A stretch of DNA of 64,000 bases from Salinisphaeraceae bacterium (GCA_002683405.1 NYTH01000057.1:1-64000), one strand, 5' to 3'. Numbered from the stretch's first letter, positions 9,255-18,182 are shown. Notes: generated from the letters alone by a model not told the origin. Numbers and translations: made by a program.

Positions 9255-10382
9255 ATGAGCAAACCGGAGAACACCAAGGGCCTCGCGGGGATTTCCGCTG
9301 GCGAAACAGCCATTTGTACTGTTGGCAAGCAGGGCGTGGGCCTGACCTACCGCGGTTACGACATCGAGGAGATGGCTGACCAGGCCGAGTTCGAGGAAAT
9401 TGCCTACCTTCTGCACTACAACAAGCTGCCCAGCCAGTCGGAACTGGACGCCTACAAGAAACGGCTGCAGGGCATGCGTGACCTGCCCGACGGCGTGAAA
9501 ACCGCGCTCGAGCAGCTGCCGAAGGATTCGCACCCGATGGACGTCATGCGCACCGGTTGCTCCGTGCTGGGCTGCATCGAGCAGGAAACCGACCCGAAGC
9601 AGCAGTACGACGTGGCGGATCGGCTGCTGGCCAGCTTCACGTCCATGCTCATGTACTGGTACCACTTCAGCCACAATGGCAAGCGCATCGACACCGTCAC
9701 CGATGATGACTCCGTCGGCGGGCATTTCCTGCATCTGCTGCACGGCGAGAAGCCGCGCGAGGACTTCGTGAAGGCCATGTCCTGCTCGCTGATCCTCTAT
9801 GCCGAGCACGAGTTCAACGCGTCCACCTTCACCAGCCGAGTGATCACCGCCACGCTGTCGGATTTCTACTCCGCCATCACCGGCGCCATCGGTGCACTGC
9901 GCGGCCCGCTGCATGGCGGCGCCAACGAAGCGGCCATGGAGCTGATTCAGACCTTCAAGGATGCCGACGACGCCGACCAGGGTCTGCGCGGCATGCTGGA
10001 GCGCAAGGAAAAGATCATGGGCTTCGGTCACCGCGTGTACAAGACGTCCGATCCGCGCAACGCCATCATCAAGGAATGGAGCCGCAAGTTCGCCGGTGAC
10101 GACGAATACAAGCGCAACATCTTCGACATTTCCGAGCGTATTGCCCAGATCATGTGGGACGAAAAGAAGCTCTTCCCCAACGCCGACTTCTTCCACGCTT
10201 CGGCCTATCACTTCATGGGCATTCCCACGAAGCTGTTCACGCCGATCTTCGTCATTTCGCGTCTGACCGGCTGGGCGGCCCACATTTTCGAGCAGCGTGC
10301 CGACAATCGCCTGATTCGCCCGAGCGCGGACTACATCGGCCCCGAGTTGCAGAAGTTCGTGCCGATCAGCGAACGCGGCTAA
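9255..10382 (+). CDS. prpC: 2-methylcitrate synthase
   Basis: Condenses propionyl-CoA with oxaloacetate in the methylcitrate cycle. The 375-residue protein has the citrate-synthase fold blocks GLTYRGYDIEEMA, RGPLHGGANEAAM (catalytic His), MGFGHRVYKTSDPR (second His) and HASAYHFMGIPTKLFTPIFV. These are PrpC-like rather than GltA-like, and the length is also that of PrpC. AGGAG lies ahead of the ATG. prpB and acnD are not adjacent. A terminator follows. Confidence 0.92.
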   Translation: MSKPENTKGLAGISAGETAICTVGKQGVGLTYRGYDIEEMADQAEFEEIAYLLHYNKLPSQSELDAYKKRLQGMRDLPDGVKTALEQLPKDSHPMDVMRTGCSVLGCIEQETDPKQQYDVADRLLASFTSMLMYWYHFSHNGKRIDTVTDDDSVGGHFLHLLHGEKPREDFVKAMSCSLILYAEHEFNASTFTSRVITATLSDFYSAITGAIGALRGPLHGGANEAAMELIQTFKDADDADQGLRGMLERKEKIMGFGHRVYKTSDPRNAIIKEWSRKFAGDDEYKRNIFDISERIAQIMWDEKKLFPNADFFHASAYHFMGIPTKLFTPIFVISRLTGWAAHIFEQRADNRLIRPSADYIGPELQKFVPISERG

Positions 10383-10406
10383 GGCCTTCGCGCCATCGCC
10401 GATACG

Positions 10407-10441
10407 ACCGGGTGCCGTCTGCCGGCGCACCCGGTTTTTTT
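10407..10441 (+). terminator. Rho-independent terminator after prpC
   Basis: Nine-base stem ACCGGGTGC/GCACCCGGT with an 11-base loop and seven T, 24 bases beyond the prpC stop. Confidence 0.92.
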
Positions 10442-10819
10442 GGTCTGGTCGTCAGCCCGTCGAGCGGTCTAGGTGCTGGCCGCCCGGCTCATGCAGAATG
10501 TCTGCGTGATCAGGCAGCCTGCGGCCGCTTGGGCGGCGGTGTGGGCTAACCCGGATATTTCACGAGGGCAATTGGCGCTGACGTGTAAACGATTGATACG
10601 CATGAAAAAAAGCCAGGCTTAGCGGTATTGTAGTCCGTACAGTTTGGATTCCGCGCCAATTTATCGCGGTGCCTTGCGTTTCTCGCGGCGTATCGCTTGT
10701 CTTTCACGCAAACCCTAGCTACGGCTAGGATTTGCGCTCCAAGACCGCGCGCTACTTGCTGCGAATTCGCAAATCACTCGCGATACCTCATGAAATATAC
10801 GGGCTAAACAGGAAGCAGC
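10442..10819. other. Intergenic region upstream of the acyl-CoA dehydrogenase operon
   Basis: No gene is seen here. The stretch is more AT-rich than its surroundings. It holds the inverted repeat CCTAGC-N4-GCTAGG at 10714-10729, about 90 bases before the next start codon, and an AGGAAG ribosome site at 10810-10815. It presumably carries the promoter and control site of the following operon; no clear -35/-10 pair was picked. Confidence 0.5.
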
Positions 10820-11965
10820 ATGAATCTCGAATTCGACGAACAGGACGAGGCCTTCCGTAGCGAGGTCCGCGATTGGCTGGCGACACACGCACCGCGTGAC
10901 TGGTCCGACTGGATGTCCGCCAGTCGCGAACAGGTCATGGCCTGGGAGCAGACGCTGGCGCAGAAGGGCTGGCTGGCGCCGGGCTGGCCGACGGAGTACG
11001 GCGGCCCGGGATGGACCACCACGCAGCGCTACATCTGGGATGAGGAATGCGCCCGCATCAACGCTCCGCGGCCGTCCATCTTCGGACACGTCATGTGCGG
11101 GCCGGTCATCATGGCGTTCGGCACTGATCAGCAGAAGGCCGAGCACCTGCCCCCGATCGCCAACGGTACGCGAATCTGGTGTCAGGGCTACTCCGAGCCG
11201 GGCGCCGGGTCCGACCTGGCATCGCTGAAAACGCGTGCGGATCGCGACGGCGACGACTACGTGGTCAATGGCCAGAAAATCTGGACCACCTGGGCCCACA
11301 AGGCCGACTGGATATTCTGCCTGGTACGCACCAGCCGGGAGGGGCGGCCGCAGGAGGGCGTGTCCTTCCTGTTGATCGACCTGAACACGTCGGGAATCGA
11401 GATACGGCCGATTCACACGATCGACGGCGAGCATCATCTCAACGAAGTGTTCTTTCGCGACGTGCGCGTGCCGATGGCCAACCGCGTTGGTGAGGAAGGG
11501 CAGGGCTGGACCATCGCCAAGTTCCTGCTGAATCACGAGCGCTCCAGCGTAGGCGGCTCGAGCGGCAGCAAGGTGGCGCTGGCCCAGCTGAAGGGTCTGA
11601 TCGATTCGGACCCCGCGCTGCGCGACAACCCGGCCTGGGGCAAACGTCTGGCCGATCTGGAGATCGACCTGCTGGCGCTGGAGTACACCAACCTTCGGGC
11701 GCTTGAAAAAGCCCGCTCGGGCGAGTCGCCTGGCAGCATGCCTTCGGTGCTGAAGCTGCAGGGCACGGAAATCCAGCAGGCGCTGTCGGAACTGCGTGTG
11801 GAAATGGGCGGCTACGCCAGTCTGCCCTGGAAGGCCGATCCGGTGGGCGAGCCTGCCTTCGCCACCGCGACGCAGATCTACAACTTCGGCCGCGCCTTCA
11901 CCATCTACGGCGGGAGTTCCGAGGTGCAGAAGAACATCATGGCCAAGTTCGCCCTGGGCCTGTAG
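10820..11965 (+). CDS. Acyl-CoA dehydrogenase, catalytic subunit of a two-subunit type
   Basis: FAD-dependent acyl-CoA dehydrogenase introducing the alpha,beta double bond in a CoA thioester. The 381 residues include the substrate/FAD block WCQGYSEPGAGSDLASLKT and NGQKIWTTWAHKADWIF. The C-terminal site that holds the catalytic Glu in MCAD reads YGGSSEV (Gly instead of Glu). LNHERSSVGG carries Glu240 where isovaleryl-CoA dehydrogenase has its catalytic base on helix G. It is followed 9 bases later by a second, divergent dehydrogenase, the arrangement of FadE26/27- and PimC/D-like heteromers. Confidence 0.88.
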   Translation: MNLEFDEQDEAFRSEVRDWLATHAPRDWSDWMSASREQVMAWEQTLAQKGWLAPGWPTEYGGPGWTTTQRYIWDEECARINAPRPSIFGHVMCGPVIMAFGTDQQKAEHLPPIANGTRIWCQGYSEPGAGSDLASLKTRADRDGDDYVVNGQKIWTTWAHKADWIFCLVRTSREGRPQEGVSFLLIDLNTSGIEIRPIHTIDGEHHLNEVFFRDVRVPMANRVGEEGQGWTIAKFLLNHERSSVGGSSGSKVALAQLKGLIDSDPALRDNPAWGKRLADLEIDLLALEYTNLRALEKARSGESPGSMPSVLKLQGTEIQQALSELRVEMGGYASLPWKADPVGEPAFATATQIYNFGRAFTIYGGSSEVQKNIMAKFALGL

Positions 11966-11974
11966 GAGGCACGC

Positions 11975-13147
11975 ATGGATCTATCGTATTCCGAAGAGCA
12001 GGTCATGCTGCAGGACAGCGTGCGCCGCTTTCTGGGTGACCACTACGGCTTCGAAACCTGTCGCCGGATTCTCCAGAGCGGTCCCGGGTACTCGCCGGAG
12101 ATCTGGGAGCAGTTTGCGCAAATGCAGTGGCTGGCGCTGCCGTTCGAGGAGAACGACGGCGGGTTGGGATACGGCGTCACCGAGTTATGTCTGCTCATGG
12201 AAGAAATGGGGCGGGCGCTCTGTGTCGAACCGGTTCTGGCCAACGTCGTGCTGGCCGGCCAGTTGCTGGCCATGCTGGGCACAGCCGAACAGAAGCAGCG
12301 CTGGTTGACGCCGCTGATCGAGGGCCGGCAACAGATCAGCCTCGCCCACGCCGAGTTGCCGGGCCGATTCGACCTGGCCCATTGCCGCCTGCAGGCCGAG
12401 AGGCTGGAGGGTGGTTTTTGCCTGTCCGGGCACAAGTCGGTGGTGCTCAATGGCCCCAATGCCGATGGTTTCGTGGTGCTTGCCCGCAGCGGAGGTGGCG
12501 CCCGCGATGCGTCCGGGCTGAGTCTGTTTCTGGTGCCGGCGGACGCGCCCGGCGTCATCCGCCGCGACTACGCGATTCACGGCGGCGGCACCGGCTGCGA
12601 GCTGACGCTCGACCAGGTTCGGCTGGGCGCCGATGCGCTGCTCGGAGCGGAGGGCGGCGCATTCGAGACGCTTGAGGCTGTGCTGGATCTGGCCACGGTG
12701 GCCAGCTGCGCGGAGGCCTTCGGTGCCATGCAGGCGCTGCTGGACAAGACGCTCGAATATCTGAAAACGCGCAAGCAGTTCGGTGTGCCGCTGGCGTCGC
12801 TGCAGGTGCTGCAGCACCGGCTGGTCGACATGTATGTCGATATCGAGCAGAGCCGCTCGATGGTGCTCATGGCCACGCTGCGGCTGGAGGGAGAGGACGC
12901 GGCCGAGCGCCGGAGGGCAGCGTCGGCCTGCAAGGCGTTTGTCCACAAGACCAGCAAGCGGCTCGCTCAGCAGGCCGTGCAGCTGCACGGCGGTATCGGC
13001 GTGACCGAAGAGCTGGATATCGGGCACTACTTCCGGCGTCTGACCGCGTTCGGTAGTCTGTTCGGCGATCGCGAACATCATCTCGAGCGATACCTGGGTC
13101 TTTGGCAGGGCCGGCAGAAGGATGAGCTGCTGCGCCAGGCCGTCTGA
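11975..13147 (+). CDS. Acyl-CoA dehydrogenase, probable non-catalytic partner subunit
   Basis: A 390-residue acyl-CoA dehydrogenase homologue. It keeps the C-terminal FAD/dimer blocks KTRKQFGVPLASLQVLQHRL and QLHGGIGVTEELDIGHYFRR. It lacks a catalytic Glu at both usual places: the helix G region reads LDLATVASC and no YEGTS motif is present. Together with the preceding gene this suggests an alpha/beta dehydrogenase in which only one chain carries the base. The substrate is unknown; known heteromers handle bulky or dicarboxylic acyl-CoAs such as steroid side chains. Confidence 0.85.
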   Translation: MDLSYSEEQVMLQDSVRRFLGDHYGFETCRRILQSGPGYSPEIWEQFAQMQWLALPFEENDGGLGYGVTELCLLMEEMGRALCVEPVLANVVLAGQLLAMLGTAEQKQRWLTPLIEGRQQISLAHAELPGRFDLAHCRLQAERLEGGFCLSGHKSVVLNGPNADGFVVLARSGGGARDASGLSLFLVPADAPGVIRRDYAIHGGGTGCELTLDQVRLGADALLGAEGGAFETLEAVLDLATVASCAEAFGAMQALLDKTLEYLKTRKQFGVPLASLQVLQHRLVDMYVDIEQSRSMVLMATLRLEGEDAAERRRAASACKAFVHKTSKRLAQQAVQLHGGIGVTEELDIGHYFRRLTAFGSLFGDREHHLERYLGLWQGRQKDELLRQAV

Positions 13148-13192
13148 GGCCGCCGATCAATCTCAATCGCCCACCACGCAAGGGGGAATGCT

Positions 13193-13600
13193 ATGACCGG
13201 CTTTGAAATGACGATCGCACTCTGGTGCGTGCTGATCGCCGCCTACATGCCGCTGCTCTGGACCGCAGCCGCCAAGTTCGGTGGCCCGGAAAAGCTCGGG
13301 CCGGCACAGAACAAGAACCCGCGGGCCTTTCTGGCGACCCTCACCGGGGCGCAGGCCCGCGCCAACGCGGCCCAGCAGAATGCCTTCGAGGCGTTTCCGC
13401 CGTTTGCCGCGGCGGTCATCATTGCGGAAATGGCGGGCGCCGCGCAGGGCTGGGTCAACACGCTGGCAATGGCGTTCATTGCGTTCCGGCTGGTCTACGG
13501 CGGCCTGTACATTGCCGATCTGGGTATTCCGCGGTCGCTGGCCTGGTCGGGCGGCGTAGTCTGCGTGGTCCTGCTGTTCGTTGCCGCCGCAGGCGCCTGA
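13193..13600 (+). CDS. MAPEG-family integral membrane protein
   Basis: Member of the family that includes microsomal glutathione transferases and leukotriene synthases. The 135 residues show four hydrophobic segments and the family signature NPRAFLATLTGAQARANAAQ followed by QNAFEAFPPFAAAV. It lies 45 bases after the dehydrogenase pair, and its stop codon directly touches the GTG of the nitrilase-like gene, so all four genes are likely one operon. Whether it conjugates glutathione is not shown by the sequence. Confidence 0.85.
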   Translation: MTGFEMTIALWCVLIAAYMPLLWTAAAKFGGPEKLGPAQNKNPRAFLATLTGAQARANAAQQNAFEAFPPFAAAVIIAEMAGAAQGWVNTLAMAFIAFRLVYGGLYIADLGIPRSLAWSGGVVCVVLLFVAAAGA

Positions 13601-14611
13601 GTGCAGACCTCCGCCGGGGTGATCGAGTGCGCCGCGGTGCAGATCGCGGCAGAGCCCGGCCGACTGCAGGCCAACCTGCAGCAGGTCGAGCAGCTGGCTC
13701 GCGAGGCCTTTCAGACCGGCGCCAGGCTGGTCGCGCTGCCTGAGTTCTTCACTTCATCGCTTATTACCGGCGCGCCGACGGCCGAAGCGGTGCTGCCGGC
13801 CGGCGACAACGACGCGCTCGATCTGCTGACGGCGCTGGCGCGCGAGTACCAGGGCGTGATCGGCGGCTCGTTCCTGGTGGCGGAGCAGGGCGAGATCTAC
13901 AACCGTTACCACCTTGTGGAAGCCGACGGCAGCGTGCACACGCACGACAAGGACCTGCCCACCATGTGGGAAAACGCCTTCTACACCGGCGGGCAGGACG
14001 ACGGCGTGTTCGATACCGGCCTGGGCGGTATCGGTGCGGCAGTCTGCTGGGAACTGATTCGCTATCAGACGGTGGCGCGCATGCGAGGCCGGGTGGCCCT
14101 CGCCATGACCGGCACCCACTGGTGGACGATGCCCGCGAACTGGCCCGTGATCCGGGACCTGCTGGGGCCGCTGTCGCAGTACAATCGCTATCTGTCCGAG
14201 CAGGCGCCCGTGGAATTCGCCCGTCTGCTGGGTGCGCCGGTGCTACAGGCCAGCCACTGCGGCGAGATTCAAGGCGCCTTCCATCTGTTGCCCCGCCCGA
14301 ATGTCCGCCTGCGGTACGCCACCCATTTCGTGGGTGCCACCCAGATCGTCGATGCGGCCGGTCATGTTCTGGCCAGCCGGAGTACGGCGGATGGACCGGG
14401 AATCGTGCGAGCAGCGATCACCCCGCAATCCAGATCGCCGGTCCGCCCGGCGGAGTCGGGCCGCTTCTGGATTCCGCGCCTGCCGGCCTTTCTGCAGGCC
14501 TACTGGCATCACCAGAACTGGGTGGGTCGAGGGCTGTACGCCCGCCACGGACGTGAGGCCGGACTGCGAGCGGCGGCCGACCACGCCGCCGAAAGACAGC
14601 CGGCCCGATAG
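13601..14611 (+). CDS. Carbon-nitrogen hydrolase (nitrilase superfamily)
   Basis: Amidase/nitrilase-fold enzyme. The catalytic Glu-Lys-Cys triad is visible as Glu48 (LVALPEFF), Lys117 (HTHDKDLPTMWE) and Cys149 (GAAVCWELIRYQ). It starts with GTG immediately after the MAPEG stop codon, so translation is coupled. The 336-residue length suits aliphatic amidases, carbamoylputrescine-type hydrolases or nitrilases; the substrate cannot be assigned. It is the last gene of the dehydrogenase/MAPEG unit and converges on the LysR gene at 14664. Confidence 0.85.
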   Translation: MQTSAGVIECAAVQIAAEPGRLQANLQQVEQLAREAFQTGARLVALPEFFTSSLITGAPTAEAVLPAGDNDALDLLTALAREYQGVIGGSFLVAEQGEIYNRYHLVEADGSVHTHDKDLPTMWENAFYTGGQDDGVFDTGLGGIGAAVCWELIRYQTVARMRGRVALAMTGTHWWTMPANWPVIRDLLGPLSQYNRYLSEQAPVEFARLLGAPVLQASHCGEIQGAFHLLPRPNVRLRYATHFVGATQIVDAAGHVLASRSTADGPGIVRAAITPQSRSPVRPAESGRFWIPRLPAFLQAYWHHQNWVGRGLYARHGREAGLRAAADHAAERQPAR

Positions 14612-14663
14612 GCTCTTCCTTGATTCTGAGGTGGTCCGGGCCGCGCGGTTCGCAGCGCGGTCG

Positions 14664-15569
14664 CTATTCGTGCCGGGCGCAATCGCGCGCCACCGTCTGC
14701 CGCAGCAGTTCACCCAGCCGTTTCACGCCGGGCCCGGCGTATTCCCGGTCGGCGTAAATCAGAAACAGCTGGGCGCTGCGTTCGCGACCCTCGCGTAGCG
14801 GCAGCGGTTTGAGCTTGCCAGCCGCCAGCAGGTCGGCAATCTTGAGTTCGGGCAGCCAGGCAAAGCCGTTACCCGCCGCAATGGCGCGAATGGAGGTGCT
14901 CATCTGACTGACGGTCCAGCGCTGCTCCGCACCCAGCCAGCCCGAATCCGTTGCGCGCAGGCTGCCGCTGTCGCGTACCACGATCTGGCGGTGTCGCTGC
15001 AGGTCCTCGAATTCCAGCGTGCGGCCCAGACGGTGCAGCGCATGCTCGGGATGGGCGACCGCGATAAATCGCAGGTTCAGCAGCGGGTCCGCCAGAAAGC
15101 CCTGTGGCAGCTTGCCGCTGATGGCCAGATCGGCTTCGCCCTGCAGCAGCGCCTCGCTGGCGCCGCTGAGTACCGACTCGCGCAGCTCGATTCGCGTATG
15201 GGGCTGCTCGTCGGAAAACCGGGCCAGGCTGTCGAAGAGCGTATCCATGGGAAATATCTGGTCAACCGCCAGTCGAATCTCTGCCTCCCAACCTGCCGCG
15301 ACGTTGCGGGCCGCCTTTTCCAGCTCACCCGCTTCCTCCACCAGCAGCCGGGCCCGGCGGTAGAGCAGCTGCCCCGCCTCGGTGAGTACGGCCCGGCGCC
15401 CCTCCAGCCGAAAGACCTTGACGTCGAGCAGCGACTCCAGTCGGCCCACGGCATAGCTCACGGTCGACTGTCCCTTGTTCAGCGCCTCCGCGGCCTGCGC
15501 GTAGCCGCCGTGGTCCACAACCGCCAGGAAGGTCTGCCACTGGGCGAGGCTGATGCGTGCAGCAGGCAT
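14664..15569 (-). CDS. LysR-family transcriptional regulator
   Basis: N-terminal winged helix-turn-helix (residues about 6-65, AQAAEALNKGQSTVSYAVGR is the recognition region) and a C-terminal periplasmic-binding-like effector domain; 301 residues, normal length. It is divergent from the azoreductase/DoxX/pirin operon with a 17-base inverted repeat between them, so it most likely controls that operon and itself. Confidence 0.92.
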   Translation of the reverse strand: MPAARISLAQWQTFLAVVDHGGYAQAAEALNKGQSTVSYAVGRLESLLDVKVFRLEGRRAVLTEAGQLLYRRARLLVEEAGELEKAARNVAAGWEAEIRLAVDQIFPMDTLFDSLARFSDEQPHTRIELRESVLSGASEALLQGEADLAISGKLPQGFLADPLLNLRFIAVAHPEHALHRLGRTLEFEDLQRHRQIVVRDSGSLRATDSGWLGAEQRWTVSQMSTSIRAIAAGNGFAWLPELKIADLLAAGKLKPLPLREGRERSAQLFLIYADREYAGPGVKRLGELLRQTVARDCARHE

Positions 15570-15577
15570 ATCTGATT

Positions 15578-15594
15578 TATCTAAATAATAGATA
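15578..15594. promoter_or_regulatory. LysR-type operator between regulator and azoR operon
   Basis: Perfect inverted repeat TATCTA-N5-TAGATA a few bases upstream of the LysR gene. A further half-site (TTTATCTATTCC) follows near 15617-15629 towards azoR. The surrounding 100 bases are AT-rich. Confidence 0.6.
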
Positions 15595-15674
15595 GGTCAT
15601 GTCGAAATATTGCCATGTTTTATCTATTCCGTCTGCTCAATAATTCGACCATCGTTCACAGACAGGAGAATTCG

Positions 15675-16277
15675 ATGAGCCGCCTGCTTCAGATTCACAG
15701 CAGTATTTTCGAGCACGAAGGTCAGTCCAGCCGGTTGGCGCGCGAGTATGTTCAGCGCTGGCGCGCGGCACATCCGGACGGCGAAATCCGCCTGCGTGAT
15801 CTCGCCGCAGACCCGCTGCCGCATCTTGACGCCAAACGCTTTGCGGCGTTTCTGGCCGGTCCGGGCGATCGGGACTCGCAGCAGCAGGCCATCGTGGCCG
15901 AGTCCGATGCGCTGATCGACGAGCTACGCTGGGCCGACGAAATTGTCATCGGTTTGCCCATGTACAACCTGGGCGTGCCGAGCCAGCTCAAGGCCTGGTT
16001 CGATCACATTGCCCGCGCCGGCACCACGTTTCGCTACACGCCAGACGGGCCGCAGGGGCTGCTGGAAGACAAGCCGGTGCGGCTGTTTGCCAGTCGCGGC
16101 GGCCAGTACGTGGGTACCGCCCACGATTCGCAGACGCAGCACGTGAAGGATTTCCTCGGCTTGCTGGGCTTCACGCAATTGCACTTCGTCTACGCGGAAC
16201 AGCTCGCCATGGGTGAGTCAGAGCAGACTGCGGCCCTGGCGCAGGCGCACGCCGAGATTCAGCGGCTGGTGGCCTGA
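15675..16277 (+). CDS. azoR: FMN-dependent NADH-azoreductase / quinone reductase
   Basis: Flavodoxin-fold enzyme of the AzoR family that reduces quinones and azo compounds by two-electron transfer. 200 residues from the ATG at 15675, which has AGGAGA at 15664-15669. Seen: the phosphate-binding start LLQIHSSIFEHEGQSSRLA, IVIGLPMYNLGVPSQLKAWF (FMN contact) and LFASRGGQYVG. It is the first gene of a unit with DoxX and pirin, a familiar electrophile/quinone-stress grouping. Confidence 0.9.
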   Translation: MSRLLQIHSSIFEHEGQSSRLAREYVQRWRAAHPDGEIRLRDLAADPLPHLDAKRFAAFLAGPGDRDSQQQAIVAESDALIDELRWADEIVIGLPMYNLGVPSQLKAWFDHIARAGTTFRYTPDGPQGLLEDKPVRLFASRGGQYVGTAHDSQTQHVKDFLGLLGFTQLHFVYAEQLAMGESEQTAALAQAHAEIQRLVA

Positions 16278-16323
16278 GCGCCTTGGCGCTGCCTGGCCCG
16301 ATCACGCAAGGAAACAGACATTC

Positions 16324-16737
16324 ATGAATACGCTCGATAAAGCCACGGTCACCATCGCCCGATTGCTGTTGGCAACGCTTTTTATTCCGGCGGGTTTCAA
16401 CAAGATCGTCGGCTATGCCGGTACTCAGGCCTTCATGGAGTCGGCCGGCGTGCCCGGCGTGCTGCTGCCGCTGGTGATCCTGCTGGAACTGGGCGGCGGA
16501 TTGGCGCTGGCGGCCGGTATGCTGACGCGGCTCACCGCGGCGGCATTGGCCTTCTTCTCGCTGAGTGCGGCGCTGATCTTCCACGCCGACTTTTCCATGG
16601 CGGGTGAAATGAACGCCTTTCTCAAGAACCTCGCCATCGCCGGTGGCCTTATGCTGCTGGTTCGCGCGTCCAGTCTCGGCTGGGGTGTGGACGAGTGGTA
16701 CGGACAGTTTCGCAAGGCCCGCAGCCAGGGAGCATGA
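16324..16737 (+). CDS. DoxX-family membrane protein
   Basis: Inner-membrane protein of 137 residues with four hydrophobic segments. Family motifs are FIPAGFNKIVGY near the first segment, VILLELGGGLALAAGMLTRL and the HADFSMAGEMNAFLKNLAIAG region. The ATG at 16324 follows an AAGGAAAC ribosome site and removes an unrelated N-terminal extension. Its stop codon overlaps the start of the pirin gene (ATGA at 16734-16737). Biochemical role of DoxX proteins is poorly defined; in this setting redox stress is likely. Confidence 0.88.
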   Translation: MNTLDKATVTIARLLLATLFIPAGFNKIVGYAGTQAFMESAGVPGVLLPLVILLELGGGLALAAGMLTRLTAAALAFFSLSAALIFHADFSMAGEMNAFLKNLAIAGGLMLLVRASSLGWGVDEWYGQFRKARSQGA

Positions 16738-17597
16738 GCATGACCATACGCCAGATATCACGAGTGATCGATTCGGTTGCCACGTCCGACGGCGCCGGCG
16801 TCAAGCTGCGCCGCAGTCTGGGCAGCAGCGCCACGGCTCGGGTGGACCCGTTCCTGATGCTCGACGAGTTCTATTCCGATAACCCGGACGACTATCTCGC
16901 CGGCTTTCCGGCCCACCCTCACCGAGGTTTCGAGACCGTCACCTATATTCTCGACGGACACATGCTGCACGAAGACAACTTTGGCAACCGCGGTGAATTG
17001 CAGGCCGGTGGCGTGCAGTGGATGACAGCGGGTCGCGGCATCGTGCATTCCGAAATGCCGCAGCAAAGCGAAGGCCGCATGCGGGGTTTTCAGCTCTGGC
17101 TCAATTTGCCGGCGCAGGACAAGATGCAGCCGGCCACCTACCGCGACATTCCCGCCGAGCAGATCCCGCGGCGCGCGTTTTCCGGTGGCCATATTCGGCT
17201 CATCGCGGGTGAGCTGTCGGTCGATGGCCAGTCCGTGACCGGGCCGGCCGCGTCGCCCGTCACGCAGCCCATTTATGCGGACGTCATGCTGGAATCCGAT
17301 GCGCGCATTGATCAGCCTTTGCCCGAGTCGCACGCGGCGCTGATCTACGTCTACGAAGGCAGCCTGTCGGATGGGCAGACGCCGGTCGCCGTCAATCAGG
17401 CTGCCGTGCTGGGCGCCGGCGACGCAGTTGCGCTGCAGGCCGGCGGACAGGGCGCGCGTTTCCTGCTGCTGGCCGCGGTGCCGCTCAACGAACCCGTGGT
17501 TCAGTACGGCCCGTTTGTCATGAACAGCCGCGCCGAAATCGAGCAGGCCATGCGGGATTATCAGGCCGGCCATTTTGGCCACGCGGCAGCGGGTTGA
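16734..17597 (+). CDS. Pirin-family cupin protein
   Basis: Bicupin iron protein; some pirins act as quercetinases or redox sensors. The metal ligands known from human pirin are all present as His61, His63 (AHPHRGFETVTYIL), His105 and Glu107 (GRGIVHSEMP). 287 residues, normal length. It overlaps the DoxX stop codon by four bases and ends the azoR operon. A REP-like element follows 26 bases later. Confidence 0.93.
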   Translation: MSMTIRQISRVIDSVATSDGAGVKLRRSLGSSATARVDPFLMLDEFYSDNPDDYLAGFPAHPHRGFETVTYILDGHMLHEDNFGNRGELQAGGVQWMTAGRGIVHSEMPQQSEGRMRGFQLWLNLPAQDKMQPATYRDIPAEQIPRRAFSGGHIRLIAGELSVDGQSVTGPAASPVTQPIYADVMLESDARIDQPLPESHAALIYVYEGSLSDGQTPVAVNQAAVLGAGDAVALQAGGQGARFLLLAAVPLNEPVVQYGPFVMNSRAEIEQAMRDYQAGHFGHAAAG

Positions 17598-17623
17598 TCC
17601 CGGCGAATCGATCGAGCGCATTC

Positions 17624-17702
17624 GCCGGATTGCGCTGCGCTCCATCCGGCCTACGCTAACTCAAACAGTTGGCCGGATGCAGGGCCAAGCCCGTAATCCG
17701 GC
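17624..17702. repeat. REP-like hairpin element, copy 1
   Basis: 79-base palindromic element with ends GCCGGATT and AATCCGGC and the internal block GCGCTGCGCTCCATCCGGCC. It belongs to the same family as the copies at 25327-25411 and 25471-25554. It lies between the convergent pirin and DUF4332 genes. Confidence 0.8.
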
Positions 17703-17730
17703 GCGCGTAGGGACAAAATCGACGCCCAAG

Positions 17731-17752
17731 AAAAAGCCCGCCGGAGCGGGCT
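17731..17752 (-). terminator. Rho-independent terminator for the DUF4332 gene
   Basis: On the minus strand: stem AGCCCGC/GCGGGCT with a TCCG loop followed by five T, 26 bases beyond the DUF4332 stop codon. Confidence 0.85.
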
Positions 17753-17777
17753 CTATGCTTTAAAAGCGTTGCGGTCT

Positions 17778-18182
17778 TTAGTGGCTGACCGCGCGCTCCA
17801 GCGTCTTGGAGTTATCAATCCAGCCCTCGACCTTCTTGAGCGTCGGCAATGTACGCACCAGCTTCTTGGCCTCGTTGACCTCGGTCATCTTGGTGTGAAG
17901 GTTGTTGGCATTGCGCCGGGCCAGGGCCGGCACCGAATCCACGCCGGAAAATTCGAGCAGGTCGGCGTATTCCTCGCCGATGCCCTTTACGCGGGCCAGA
18001 TCAGCCCGGTTGACCCATTTCAGGATCAGCTTCTCGCTGATGCCGGATTCCTTGGCCAGCTTGACCCGGCCGGACTTCTTGCCGCCCGCCTCGAGAAGCT
18101 GTTTCTGATTCTTGATGCCGATGCCCGCCAGCTTTTCAGCCTGCTTGGCGCCAATTCCCTCAATACTCTCCAGTTTGGCCAT
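17778..18182 (-). CDS. DUF4332 helix-hairpin-helix-like protein
   Basis: 134-residue soluble protein with two helix-hairpin-helix-like motifs, IEGIGAKQAEKLAGIGI (residues 7-23) and ARVKGIGEEYADLLEFSGVD (about 63-82). These are typical of DUF4332 proteins and resemble non-specific nucleic-acid binding modules. No catalytic residues are recognisable and the function is unknown. It is a single gene with its own terminator. Confidence 0.8.
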   Translation of the reverse strand: MAKLESIEGIGAKQAEKLAGIGIKNQKQLLEAGGKKSGRVKLAKESGISEKLILKWVNRADLARVKGIGEEYADLLEFSGVDSVPALARRNANNLHTKMTEVNEAKKLVRTLPTLKKVEGWIDNSKTLERAVSH

